A DNA stretch of 37,220 bases from Candidatus Omnitrophota bacterium (GTDB lineage Bacteria > Omnitrophota > Gorgyraeia > Zapsychrales > Zapsychraceae), in contig JADFXQ010000014.1 in assembly GCA_015233495.1 (NCBI GenBank), positions 1 through 37,220 of the forward strand, read 5' to 3'. This document shows, piece by piece, positions 15,610-24,437 of this stretch. Both the position numbers and the translations under genes were made by a program. Below the pieces are notes generated by a model, which saw only the letters and a list, made by a program, of their open reading frames with translations, had not been told where the DNA came from and ran no database searches. How positions within the stretch are numbered: the stretch's first letter is position 1; each line of letters opens with the position of its first letter.

Positions 15610-15742
15610 TAAATTTTCTACGGAACACTTTACGGTCGCCATTTATGATATCATTAAATTCCTCGAGCAATTGATTGTGGAACATATTCTCGCCATCGAT
15701 ACCAAACTCCGTCCTTCCGGAAAAAAGTTTTCCGCGGTTTAG
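15593..15742 (+). CDS. Small 49-aa ORF overlapping the end of purB
   Basis: An ORF of 49 codons starts at ATG 15593, inside the last codons of purB. It has a strong AAGGAG ribosome-binding sequence at 15581-15586. The product begins MPQLDNKFST and contains a hydrophobic helix-like stretch (about residues 15-36, AIYDIIKFLEQLIVEHILAI), then a basic end. It stops 2 bases before the convergent EndoQ-UvrD gene. The ribosome site and clean fit between genes support it; I do not recognise a family. Confidence 0.5.
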   Translation: MPQLDNKFSTEHFTVAIYDIIKFLEQLIVEHILAIDTKLRPSGKKFSAV

Positions 15743-15744
15743 GG

Positions 15745-18700
15745 TTAGCGGTTTTCAAAAAGTTTTAATTGGTCGTGGTCGGCGGATTTTTTTGCGCGGC
15801 GATTCTGGGCTTCAAGTCGGAATAATTCCCGGCGGATGTCCAAGAGAAACGGGCTTTCCGGTAACCTGAAGGTCCGGCCATTGATGACACGCCTTTGCGC
15901 GCGGGTCAAGATCAGCTGGTTTTTGGCCCGGGTCATTCCGACAAAAAGCAATCGTCGTTCTTCTTCCCGGTCGGTTGTCTGATTCGGGTAAAGATGAAAA
16001 GGGATCAGCCCATCTTCGCATCCCGCGATAAAGACACAAGCAAATTCCAGACCCTTGGCCGCGTGAATCGTGGTTAAATGAACTTGCTGCGCGCCCCAAA
16101 CCTGGTTATCCGAATCTGCCGCGGTATCAACATAATTGAGAAAACCTTCCGGGTCATTTCCGAAATCCAAACTTAGGTTCAGCAATTGTTGCAAAGTATT
16201 CGCGGAATTTGCTTGGATTTGATCCGGCAAAAGCTGAGCGATCAAATCGGTAAACATCTCCTGCAAAGGCGGGGAAGCTGTTTTGAGCTTTTTAAAAAGC
16301 GCGGACAATTTTTTTTCTAATCCGGCTTGTTGGATTTTGAAGAGAATAAACGGGTGTTGGGGATGGCGGAAAAAGCGCAAACTGTCGATCAGTGTGGCAA
16401 TTGGCTCCTGAGTGAAAAAAGGAGTTTCCCCGGATTTTTGATACGGGATCGCGTGGTCATTTAAAGCTTTTTCAATGGCGGGCATAAGCGCTTTTACCCG
16501 GCAGAGAATCGCGAAATCCGCAAAACCCAGTTCATCCGAATGAGCATGACCATCCGCAACGCCGCTGTCTAAAGAAAAAAAACGGGTGCCCCCGATCTGT
16601 TTTTCAATGGCACGGGCTATGAATTCCGCTTCACTTTGATCCGTTGACTGCGGGGCGATGCGAATTTTAATTCCGTCGGACAAGCTTTCCAGCATTTGCG
16701 GGGATTCGTTTTGCGTGGCAATCACATCCGTTGACGCTTGCAAAATCGCTTGGGAGCAACGGTAACTGGTCCGGAGGGAAATTATCCGGCTCTGAGGATA
16801 ATCTTTTTGGAATTGCCGGATAAACCGAATATCCGCGCCGCGGAATCCATAGATGGCTTGGTTGGGATCGCCGATCGCGAACAGAGAACTTTGATCATCC
16901 GGCATCAAAGCTCGGATAAGTTCATATTGAATTGGGTTAATGTCTTGATACTCGTCTATGAGTAAATGACAATATTGTTCCCGGAGGCGATGCCGGATGT
17001 CCGGAAATTGCGCAAATAATCGTAAGGGACCGCTTTGCAGGTCGTCAAAATCAACCAAATCCATTTCGGCCAAGGTTTTTTCATATTTTTTAACCACGCC
17101 CTGACTTGTCGCGGCGGTTTGTTGTTTGATAAGGGAGATCTTGGAGGAAATTTTTTCCAGATCGCTGTCCGGCGTGCCGCAGCAGTGTTTTAAGAGAAAG
17201 CGTTTTTGATCTTCATTAACGACCCCCAAACGCTCGGTCCGTTTGTATACTGCGGCGTTATTTTTGATAATTTTTTGGCCGAAAGCGTGAAACGTCATTA
17301 CCGAAAAGTCCGCAACCTCCAAACCGGTAGGGCTCAATTCCTGCAAGCGATGGCGCATTTCTTGCGCCGCTTTATTGGTAAAGGTGATGGCTAAGATGTT
17401 GCGCGGGTTAACACCGTGGTTGGTCACTAATTCTATGATGCGGCAGATTAAAGTTTTGGTTTTCCCGGTTCCCGGTCCAGCTAAGATCAAGGCCGGTCCC
17501 GGATCGAGTTGAACGGCTTGCCTTTGCTCGGGGTTTAACCCGCGTAAATGCGGCAGCGCGTCCTCAGGAACTATGAAATTCGACGGATGATCCGGCGCGG
17601 CAAAAGAGCCGGGAACAACGGCGTGATATTCTTTCAGGTCAAAAGGGATGAGCGGTCTAACCGCCGGCGCGGCCGGATGTTCCGGGAAAGCGGTTTCGAA
17701 TAAATAATTCGGCTGTTTTAGTTTGGGAATTTCATTTTTGGCAAATACGGTAATTTTCCCATACTCGCCGTCATAACCTTCTTCAATATAAACCCGGCGC
17801 TGGCGCAGACGTTCAATCGCCGTAGCCAAGAGCGGGTATCCTTTGCTCCGAATTTCTTCCAAGGGAGTGGATAAAAGGATAGGCAATTCCGGTCCCAAAT
17901 TATTTAATATCTGAAAATACGCTTGGGTTACTTTTTTTGATCCAGAGCCGCAATGCTCTATTTCCGCCAAAATTTCGGGTAAGGGGATAATGGAATAAAA
18001 AGGCAAGCGGCGCGGCCGTTTGAGAGGATCAGCGCGTCCGGATAACGCGGCTACCCGGTTGAGCACGCCGATAGTTAAGGGTTTGCCGCAGGCCGGACAG
18101 AGGTTATGAAGTTTTAAAGATTCTAAAGGGCTTGTGCCGATGCCGCATTTGCGGTGCCCGTCAAAATGATATTTGCCTTCTTGCGGAAATAAATGAATGC
18201 TTCCCAGACAATGCCGCGGGTCGCCGGATTTGACGGCAGCTGTAAGCTCGCGGTAAGAAAGACCGATATCGAAAATGTTAGCGTTGCGTCCTAATCGGTC
18301 CGGAGAGTGCGCGTCGGAGTTGGCGATCAGCGTGAAACGATCTAAGAATGGGCAGAGCCAATTCATGGGCGCGTCGGAAGAAAGGCCGGTTTCTACCGCA
18401 TAAATCTGATCGCTTAAATCCGTAAAACATTCTTCCACGGAATTGAACCCGGATTTTGAGCCCAGAACAGAAAACCAGGGCGTCCAGATATGCGCGGGAA
18501 TGAAGAGCATTTCCGGCGAGGCGTCTAAAGCCATTGCCAAGAGATTTTTCGCGTCCAGCCCGATGATCGGCCGCCCGTCGGAAGTAATATTCGCTCCGAT
18601 TTTCAACAAGGATTTTTGCAAGCGTTCAACGCTTTTAAAATCCGGGGCAAAAAGCAGATTGTGAATTTTGCGGACCTTGCCGTTTTTTTTATAAATTGTG

Positions 18701-18984
18701 CTGATTTCCGCGGTCAGCAAAAAACGGGTGGCGCGGTCGGCAAACTTTGGCGGCAGCGGTTGATTTTTTAATCCCGGAGCGCGAGCTAATTTAAATAACC
18801 CGGGTTCCGCAGGAGTCAATTTTGTTTTTAATTCTTCTATCCAGCCAGGGTGGGTGAAATCTCCCGTGCCGATGATGGTTACGCCCTTGAGTTTTGCCCA
18901 ATAGTCTAAGCCTTCGGGCGTCAATTCTTGGCTCGTGGCGAGAGAAAAATGAGAGTGAATGTGAAAATCGGCGATTAAGCGCAT
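15745..18984 (-). CDS. EndoQ (PHP nuclease)-UvrD/Rep helicase fusion
   Basis: A 1079-aa protein with two enzymes in one chain. Residues 1-420 match endonuclease Q, a PHP-fold nuclease that cuts 5' of deaminated bases such as uracil and hypoxanthine: DFHIHSHFS (HxH), GTGDFTHPGW, LLTAEIS, IPAHIWTPWFS, NSDAHSPDRLGRNAN, and a zinc-finger-like C...C..C segment at 280-299. Residues about 480-1079 are a superfamily 1A helicase: GPGTGKT (503-509), ITFTNKAA, DEYQD (677-681), IYGFRGAD and a late TTIHAAKGLEF motif. Joining the nick-making step to strand unwinding suggests a one-protein repair route for deaminated DNA. It overlaps the upstream HD-domain gene by 10 bases, so the two form an operon. Confidence 0.9.
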   Translation of the reverse strand: MRLIADFHIHSHFSLATSQELTPEGLDYWAKLKGVTIIGTGDFTHPGWIEELKTKLTPAEPGLFKLARAPGLKNQPLPPKFADRATRFLLTAEISTIYKKNGKVRKIHNLLFAPDFKSVERLQKSLLKIGANITSDGRPIIGLDAKNLLAMALDASPEMLFIPAHIWTPWFSVLGSKSGFNSVEECFTDLSDQIYAVETGLSSDAPMNWLCPFLDRFTLIANSDAHSPDRLGRNANIFDIGLSYRELTAAVKSGDPRHCLGSIHLFPQEGKYHFDGHRKCGIGTSPLESLKLHNLCPACGKPLTIGVLNRVAALSGRADPLKRPRRLPFYSIIPLPEILAEIEHCGSGSKKVTQAYFQILNNLGPELPILLSTPLEEIRSKGYPLLATAIERLRQRRVYIEEGYDGEYGKITVFAKNEIPKLKQPNYLFETAFPEHPAAPAVRPLIPFDLKEYHAVVPGSFAAPDHPSNFIVPEDALPHLRGLNPEQRQAVQLDPGPALILAGPGTGKTKTLICRIIELVTNHGVNPRNILAITFTNKAAQEMRHRLQELSPTGLEVADFSVMTFHAFGQKIIKNNAAVYKRTERLGVVNEDQKRFLLKHCCGTPDSDLEKISSKISLIKQQTAATSQGVVKKYEKTLAEMDLVDFDDLQSGPLRLFAQFPDIRHRLREQYCHLLIDEYQDINPIQYELIRALMPDDQSSLFAIGDPNQAIYGFRGADIRFIRQFQKDYPQSRIISLRTSYRCSQAILQASTDVIATQNESPQMLESLSDGIKIRIAPQSTDQSEAEFIARAIEKQIGGTRFFSLDSGVADGHAHSDELGFADFAILCRVKALMPAIEKALNDHAIPYQKSGETPFFTQEPIATLIDSLRFFRHPQHPFILFKIQQAGLEKKLSALFKKLKTASPPLQEMFTDLIAQLLPDQIQANSANTLQQLLNLSLDFGNDPEGFLNYVDTAADSDNQVWGAQQVHLTTIHAAKGLEFACVFIAGCEDGLIPFHLYPNQTTDREEERRLLFVGMTRAKNQLILTRAQRRVINGRTFRLPESPFLLDIRRELFRLEAQNRRAKKSADHDQLKLFENR

Positions 18985-19772
18985 GGGGAAATTTTAGAGC
19001 ATAAATATTGCGAAGCTTTCGCGTAGATCGCTTGGGTTTGCGGAATATCCGGTAAAGTGGCGGCGATTTTTTCCAAATATTGCCCGTCTTTAATCAATTG
19101 AAAACTCGGCGGAAAGTTGATATCAAAAATCCACCCGATTTGCATGATTTTAAAATCATTGAGGGTCCGTAAGTCTTTCATGTCCGCGATCTGTTCCCGC
19201 AAAATGGCCTGATAAATTTTGTCGGAAATGACCGCCTCATCCGGCAAATCCAGAGCCACCGCTTTATCGGTGTTTCCTTTTTTGAGCTCCGCGTAGTATC
19301 CGGTGACGACGCGAAAAATATCCAGCTTATCGGCGTCGCGCACTAAGCGGCCGAAGAGCAATTCTGCCGGACTGGCGGGTTGCGGCAAAACTTTCGCGTT
19401 GTGATGGCCCACCGCGTAATAAATGATCGCGCGGGTTGCGGACGAAAGATGTTTTAATATTTCGGACTGCTGCAAAACCCGGACGCCGAGTTCGCCGTGA
19501 TTGATTGACCGGCTGTCCATAAAAGTGCGGTAATTTCGATACTGGTCAAAGCGGCCGATGTCATGGAATAAACCGATGGTCTGGGCTAAGCGCAGTTCGG
19601 GCGCCGCGAGGCCAAGCGCTTTGCCGATCCGGGCGTTAGCTTCGCACACTTTCAAGCTGTGGAGTTTTTTTAAATAAAAATTTTGCTGAAACTCATCGCT
19701 GTCCGCGGGCAAAGCGCTGGTATATTGGCCGAACCAGGATAAAAATAAAGTAAATTGTTGGGCGTTGATCAT
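18975..19772 (-). CDS. HD-domain phosphohydrolase
   Basis: A 265-aa soluble protein with an HD domain: His38, His70-Asp71 (GLFHDIGRFDQ), paired histidines in VGHHNAK, and Asp147 in RDADKLDIFR, which together would bind one or two metals. HD proteins remove phosphate from nucleotides or related molecules; the substrate cannot be told here. It is the first gene of a two-gene minus-strand operon with the EndoQ-UvrD fusion, so a link to nucleotide clean-up or repair is possible. Confidence 0.85.
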   Translation of the reverse strand: MINAQQFTLFLSWFGQYTSALPADSDEFQQNFYLKKLHSLKVCEANARIGKALGLAAPELRLAQTIGLFHDIGRFDQYRNYRTFMDSRSINHGELGVRVLQQSEILKHLSSATRAIIYYAVGHHNAKVLPQPASPAELLFGRLVRDADKLDIFRVVTGYYAELKKGNTDKAVALDLPDEAVISDKIYQAILREQIADMKDLRTLNDFKIMQIGWIFDINFPPSFQLIKDGQYLEKIAATLPDIPQTQAIYAKASQYLCSKISPCA

Positions 19773-19847
19773 TGGCTTTCTTTCAAAGATTAAAATTTAT
19801 AGCACGCCGTCTTGGTTCTCACAAGATTTATTTGAAATTGAAAAACC

Positions 19848-19875
19848 TTGACAGGATGATATTTTTCAATATCCT
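19848..19875 (+). promoter_or_regulatory. Sigma70-type promoter for the ABC-F gene
   Basis: TTGACA at 19848-19853 is followed after 16 nt by TATCCT at 19870-19875. It lies in the divergent gap before the ABC-F gene. AGGATGATATT and AATATCCT within it form an imperfect inverted repeat that could be an operator. Confidence 0.5.
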
Positions 19876-19930
19876 TTAAACGTCTCCTTTGATTCCCAGA
19901 GGCAAGCAATTACAAAGGCAAGCGGATAAT

Positions 19931-21547
19931 ATGATCTCGGCGAATAATATAAGTTTGCAATTTGGGCCGCGTAAACTGTTCGATAACGTGAATATCGCGT
20001 TTTCCAAAGGCAATTGCTATGGTTTGATCGGCGCTAATGGGTCGGGCAAATCAACTTTTTTAAAGATCCTCTCAGGGGCGCTCGAATCGACTACCGGGAC
20101 CATTGACCTGACTCCGGGAGAACGGGTGTCGATTTTGAAGCAGGATCAGTTCGCGTTTGATGAATATGCGGTGTTAACGACGGTGATTATGGGACACAAG
20201 CGTCTTTATGAAATCATCCAAAAAAAGGATGAGCTTTACGCTAAGCCGGATTTTACCGACGCGGACGGAGTTTTGGCTTCGGAGTTAGAAACGGAATTTT
20301 CCGAAATCGGCGGCTGGGACGCGGAATCGGAAGCGGCGCGGCTTTTGAGTGACCTGGGAATTGCCGCGGAATTGCAGCAACAGCCGATGAAAAATCTGGA
20401 GGCCTCGCAAAAAGTGCGGGTCTTGCTGGCGCAGGCCTTGTTTCACACTCCGGACGTTCTTTTGCTGGATGAACCTACTAATCAGTTAGACGTGGAAACC
20501 GCGCTTTGGCTGGAAGAATTTTTATACAATTTTCCCAACACGTCGATCGTGGTTTCGCATGACCGCCATTTCCTGGATCGGGTTTGCACGCATATCGCGG
20601 ATATTGATTTTGGCAAAATTCAACTTTACCCCGGGAATTTCGCCTTTTGGCAGCAGAGCAGTCAATTGGCGCTCAAGCAGCGGCAGGAGTCCAATAAAAA
20701 GGTGGAAGAAAAACGCAAAGAATTGCAGGATTTTATCGCGCGGTTCAGCGCCAACGCGTCAAAATCTCGCCAGGCGACTTCCCGCAAAAAACTTTTGGAA
20801 AAATTAACCATCGACGATATCAAGCCGTCTTCGCGGAAATATCCTTTTGTCGGTTTTCAACAAGAGAAAGAGGCGGGCAACGATATTCTTAATATTGATA
20901 ATTTGACGCTGGCGCTGGATGGAGAAGTGGCGCTGAAAAATTTCAACCTCTCCGTGAATAAAGGCGATAAAATCGCTTTTTTTGGCCGAAACGATAAGTG
21001 CAAAACCGCTTTATTCCAGGCAGTCATGGATGAAATCAAGCCTTTGAACGGTTCGTTAAAATGGGGAGCGTCCACTATCCGGGCATATTTCCCGAAAGAC
21101 AATGCGCAATATTTTGACACGGATTTGATTATTATCGATTGGCTGCGGCAATTCTCCAAAAGCACGGACGAAAATTTTATTCGCGGATTTTTGGGCCGCA
21201 TGCTTTTTTCCGGCGATGAATCGATGAAAAACGTCCGGGTCTTATCCGGCGGGGAAAAAGTCCGCTGTATGCTGTCGCGGATGATGCTCGCCCAAGCCAA
21301 TGTTCTAATTTTGGATGAGCCGACGAATCATCTGGACCTGGAATCGATTACCGCGCTCAATGAAGGCTTGGAACGTTTTAACGGCACGGTTTTATTTTCC
21401 ACGCACGACCATCAATTTGTCCAAACCGTAGCCAACCGTATCATTGAAGTCACGCCCCAAGGATATGTCGATCAGCAAGGGACAACCCTGGACGACTATT
21501 TAGCCGACGAACGGATTAAAGAACGACGCGCTTTGCTTTACGGATAA
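19931..21547 (+). CDS. ybiT: ABC-F ATPase (YbiT-like) with degenerate second Walker A
   Basis: A 538-aa soluble protein with two ABC ATPase domains and no membrane part, very like E. coli YbiT. ABC-F proteins bind the ribosome E site and affect translation. Domain 1 has GLIGANGSGKST and DEPTNQLD; its signature motif is altered (LEASQK), as is usual in the YbiT group. The linker contains RFSANASKSRQATSRKK, the typical P-site interaction motif. Domain 2 has LSGGEK and DEPTNHLD, but its Walker A reads GRNDKCKT (20984-21007), with Cys where the invariant Gly before Lys belongs. ATG 19931 matches the family start (MISANNISLQFG); an in-frame TTG at 19889 is less likely. Confidence 0.93.
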   Translation: MISANNISLQFGPRKLFDNVNIAFSKGNCYGLIGANGSGKSTFLKILSGALESTTGTIDLTPGERVSILKQDQFAFDEYAVLTTVIMGHKRLYEIIQKKDELYAKPDFTDADGVLASELETEFSEIGGWDAESEAARLLSDLGIAAELQQQPMKNLEASQKVRVLLAQALFHTPDVLLLDEPTNQLDVETALWLEEFLYNFPNTSIVVSHDRHFLDRVCTHIADIDFGKIQLYPGNFAFWQQSSQLALKQRQESNKKVEEKRKELQDFIARFSANASKSRQATSRKKLLEKLTIDDIKPSSRKYPFVGFQQEKEAGNDILNIDNLTLALDGEVALKNFNLSVNKGDKIAFFGRNDKCKTALFQAVMDEIKPLNGSLKWGASTIRAYFPKDNAQYFDTDLIIIDWLRQFSKSTDENFIRGFLGRMLFSGDESMKNVRVLSGGEKVRCMLSRMMLAQANVLILDEPTNHLDLESITALNEGLERFNGTVLFSTHDHQFVQTVANRIIEVTPQGYVDQQGTTLDDYLADERIKERRALLYG

Positions 21548-21611
21548 TCTAAGCCGTCCACGAATTATCCTGCCGGTCAGACTATGCCCACCGATATTTT
21601 TGATTCCACCC

Positions 21612-21639
21612 TTGATTCCCACTCGCTTGTTTCTATAAT
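21612..21639 (+). promoter_or_regulatory. Promoter close to the start of the Q-rich protein gene
   Basis: TTGATT at 21612-21617, a 16-nt spacer, then a perfect TATAAT at 21634-21639. Transcription would begin near 21646, at the preferred ATG 21647, giving a leaderless or nearly leaderless message. If translation instead starts upstream at ATG 21584, the match may be chance. Confidence 0.4.
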
Positions 21640-21646
21640 GTTATTT

Positions 21647-22348
21647 ATGGTCAATAAAGTTTTGCGCCTTTTATTTTGCTTTTTGTTGGTTGGCTGTTTC
21701 CGCGGCTCCGTTATCAGGGCTGAAGAAGCCCAACCGCTGGATTCGCAAACCGAAGCAAAGATCCTGGATTTTATTCAAACCGGCACAACGAACGCTTTGT
21801 TGGTTAAAAACAGTGAAATTATCCGTCGGGTAGTGGAACAAAACAACCTCCAATTATTTCCCGCCGTAGTTTATAACGCCATCAATCAGACCGTGACACA
21901 GCTTTTTAACCAAGCCGAGACCCGGGATTTCATCACGAATATGGCCCGGGATAATTACAATTACGCGGTCGAGAGTTTTAAACAAAACGTTGACGGCCAG
22001 ACTCTGCAAATCGAACTCAAGAGTCGCATTGAGGCCGCGGTCAATCAATTGGCGGATAAGGACATCTACCATCGAATTATTGAAGAAATGCTGCGTTTGG
22101 CGCAAGCGCAGCAGCAGAAAATGATTGCTTTAACCGTGGCCCAGCAGCAGATGCAGCTCGCGGAAATGGAACAGCGGTATAAAATGGCGCAAGCGGCTAT
22201 TATCCAGCAGATGCAGCAGGCCATTATGGAGCAATTGGTTAACCAGCAGATCCAACAAGCGCAAATTAACCAGCAGATCGAACAAGCCAAAGCGCAGCAA
22301 GCCCAGCTCCAAGCGGCTAATCAGCAGAATCAATGGCAGCACCGGTAG
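21647..22348 (+). CDS. Putative exported Q-rich protein or lipoprotein
   Basis: A 233-aa protein from ATG 21647 (254 aa from ATG 21584). It begins with MVNKVLRLLFCFLLVGCF, a signal peptide with a lipobox-like LVGC, so it may be a lipoprotein. The middle is helical. The C-terminal third, from about 22100 on, is a glutamine-rich coiled coil (QQQMQLAEMEQ, QQIQQAQINQQIEQ). No known family is recognised. The unusual Gln/Ala repeats point to a structural or assembly role in the envelope; this is inference. It is followed by a receiver-domain gene 68 bases on. Confidence 0.65.
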   Translation: MVNKVLRLLFCFLLVGCFRGSVIRAEEAQPLDSQTEAKILDFIQTGTTNALLVKNSEIIRRVVEQNNLQLFPAVVYNAINQTVTQLFNQAETRDFITNMARDNYNYAVESFKQNVDGQTLQIELKSRIEAAVNQLADKDIYHRIIEEMLRLAQAQQQKMIALTVAQQQMQLAEMEQRYKMAQAAIIQQMQQAIMEQLVNQQIQQAQINQQIEQAKAQQAQLQAANQQNQWQHR

Positions 22349-22416
22349 TCTTGCGGCGGCCGCGGGCAGGGAACGGGATTTATCGCTGAGGGAATGTTTG
22401 TAAAAAAGGACCCGAT

Positions 22417-22797
22417 ATGGGCAAAGCAATAAAACTTTTGATAGTCGACGATGATCCGGTGCTTTTGCGCATGGCGCAAGAGCGTTTTAAACAGGAGGGT
22501 TTTACGCCGATTGTTGCCCAGGAGGCAGCGGAAGGATTGCAAATCGCGATGGCGCAAACCCCTGATTTGATCGTTCTCGATGTAATGATGCCGATTATCA
22601 ATGGGTACAATTTTTGCCGCCTTTTAAAGTCGGATGCGGTCCGCAAAAACATCCCGGTCATTTTTCTCACGTCACGCGATACTGCGCAGGACGTCCAATT
22701 CGGCAAAGAATCCGGCGCGGACGCTTACTTAACCAAGCCGGTGAACTTTGACCTGCTGCTGCAAAAAATTTATCAGCTGTTGCCACGAGAATCTTAA
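22417..22797 (+). CDS. CheY-like single-domain response regulator
   Basis: A 126-aa receiver domain with no output domain. The phosphoacceptor Asp55 is in LIVLDVMMP; the acidic pair is in IVDDDP; Thr85 is in FLTSRD; and Lys107 is in LTKPVN. It probably signals through protein contacts. It lies 11 bases upstream of mlaE and may be co-transcribed with it. AAAAAAGGAC before ATG 22417 is a good ribosome-binding site. No histidine kinase is next to it. Confidence 0.93.
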   Translation: MGKAIKLLIVDDDPVLLRMAQERFKQEGFTPIVAQEAAEGLQIAMAQTPDLIVLDVMMPIINGYNFCRLLKSDAVRKNIPVIFLTSRDTAQDVQFGKESGADAYLTKPVNFDLLLQKIYQLLPRES

Positions 22798-22808
22798 GCG
22801 GGGTTTCC

Positions 22809-23621
22809 ATGCTTAAATACGCGGAAAAAATCGGAATTTTGGTCTTGAATTGGCTGCAAATCGCCTTGGCAGGAACCCGGCTTTTATTTGAAACCGTTTA
22901 TTGGATTTTTGTCGGCCCGTTTCGTTTTTCCCCGCAACGGCGCAAACCCATTGACCGCAAAACCGTATTTCAGCAAATGGTTTTTATGGGCTGTGATTCG
23001 ATTGTGATTGTTTTTTTTGTCACTTTTTTTACCGGCATTGTTTTGGCTATGCAAGCCGCACATCAGTTAGAAAAAATGGGCGGGATTATTTATGTCGCCA
23101 GTTTGGTTTCTATTTCTCTTTGCCGTGAATTGGGGCCGGTATTAACTGCCTTAGTTTTAGCCGGACGGATCGGCGCCGCGATCACCGCGGAGATTGGTTC
23201 GATGAAAGTCAATGAACAGATTGAAGCTTTAGAAACTATGGCGATCAGTCCGGTGCGCTACTTAGTTGTCCCAAAATTTTTGGCTTTGTTTTTTATGCTT
23301 CCGGTTTTGACCGTGATCGGCGATGTATCCGGAATGTTTGGCGGTTTTGTCATTGGCACGCAAAATTTGCATATCAACCCGGGTTTATATACGCAGACCG
23401 CGTTCAAATTTTTAACCTTAAAGGATATTTATACCGGCATATCGAAAAGTTTTGTTTTCGCGGTGATCATCGTGCTGGTCGGTGTTTATCAGGGTTTGAA
23501 AACGCAAGGCGGCGCGGTGGGCGTTGGCCGATCGACCACGGTTAGCGTGGTTACCAGTTTTATCATGATAATTATCGCGGACGCGCTGCTCACCGGGATT
23601 TATTTTTTTGCGGATATGTAA
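22809..23621 (+). CDS. mlaE: MlaE-type phospholipid ABC transporter permease
   Basis: A 270-aa inner-membrane protein of the MlaE family. The signature is clear: GRIGAAITAEIGSMKVNEQI, followed by EALETMAISPVRYLVVPK. It forms the membrane core of the MlaFEDB complex, which moves phospholipids between inner and outer membranes. The next gene, its ATPase, starts 4 bases after its stop codon. The presence of this complex implies a diderm envelope. The start codon at 22809 follows GCGGGG. Confidence 0.93.
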   Translation: MLKYAEKIGILVLNWLQIALAGTRLLFETVYWIFVGPFRFSPQRRKPIDRKTVFQQMVFMGCDSIVIVFFVTFFTGIVLAMQAAHQLEKMGGIIYVASLVSISLCRELGPVLTALVLAGRIGAAITAEIGSMKVNEQIEALETMAISPVRYLVVPKFLALFFMLPVLTVIGDVSGMFGGFVIGTQNLHINPGLYTQTAFKFLTLKDIYTGISKSFVFAVIIVLVGVYQGLKTQGGAVGVGRSTTVSVVTSFIMIIIADALLTGIYFFADM

Positions 23622-23625
23622 AAAC

Positions 23626-24387
23626 ATGACAGACACAATTATCGCAGTAGAAAAAATCGAAAAATATTACAATGGCCGCAAAGTGTTGAACGGGGTTTCC
23701 TTTGATGTGCGCCGCGGTGAAATATTCGTGATCATGGGCGGGTCCGGTTGCGGAAAAAGCACGCTTTTAAGGGTAATGGCGGGCGGAGTTGAGCCCAGCC
23801 GCGGCCGGATTTTTTTCAACGGCCAAGATATGAGCGGATTCGCCGGGGAAGAAAAAGAAAAAATCCGCCGGCGGTTTGGCATGAGTTTTCAATCCGCGGC
23901 GTTGTTGGACTTTTTGACGGTGGAAGAAAATGTCAGTTTGCCTTTGCGCGAGCATACCCGTTTGGCTCCGGAAATTATCAGCATGATTGCCCAGATGAAA
24001 CTGAAATTGGTCGGCTTGCCGGGTTTTGAAACCTATTTGCCTTCCGAACTATCGGGAGGAATGAAAAAACGGGCGGGTCTGGCTCGGGCGATCGCTCTGG
24101 ATCCGGAGATTGTTTTTTATGATGAGCCTACCGCGGGTTTAGACCCGGTGGTTTGCGCGGTGATTGACAAGCTGATTGTTGATTTGACGAAAAAATTAAA
24201 AATCACCTCCATTGTCGTGACCCATAATATGGAGAGCGTTTTTCGTATCGCGGACCGCGTTGCCATGCTTTATAACGGCAACCTTTTGCAAGTTGGGACC
24301 GCGCAGGAGATTCGCAATTCTTCGGATCCGATCGTCCAGCAATTTATTAAAGGTGAAATCGAAGGCCCAATTCAGTCTGTGGATTGA
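23626..24387 (+). CDS. mlaF: MlaF-type ABC transporter ATP-binding protein
   Basis: A 253-aa ATPase with Walker A GGSGCGKST, ABC signature LSGGMKKRAGLARA, Walker B VFYDEPTAGLDP and the switch histidine in VVTHNMES. It drives the MlaE permease. The start chosen is ATG 23626 rather than an in-frame TTG at 23608 that would overlap mlaE; the protein then begins MTDTIIAVEKIEKYY as usual. Confidence 0.93.
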   Translation: MTDTIIAVEKIEKYYNGRKVLNGVSFDVRRGEIFVIMGGSGCGKSTLLRVMAGGVEPSRGRIFFNGQDMSGFAGEEKEKIRRRFGMSFQSAALLDFLTVEENVSLPLREHTRLAPEIISMIAQMKLKLVGLPGFETYLPSELSGGMKKRAGLARAIALDPEIVFYDEPTAGLDPVVCAVIDKLIVDLTKKLKITSIVVTHNMESVFRIADRVAMLYNGNLLQVGTAQEIRNSSDPIVQQFIKGEIEGPIQSVD

Positions 24388-24437
24388 GGCAGCCAGGGAC
24401 TTAAGACGGGGACAGAATAATTAAAAAAGGCGCGGAT

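Noticed and set aside
21542-21570. GGATAAT/ATTATCC hairpin just after the ABC-F gene
   Set aside because: The 15-base loop and lack of a T-run make it a poor terminator; it may be chance.
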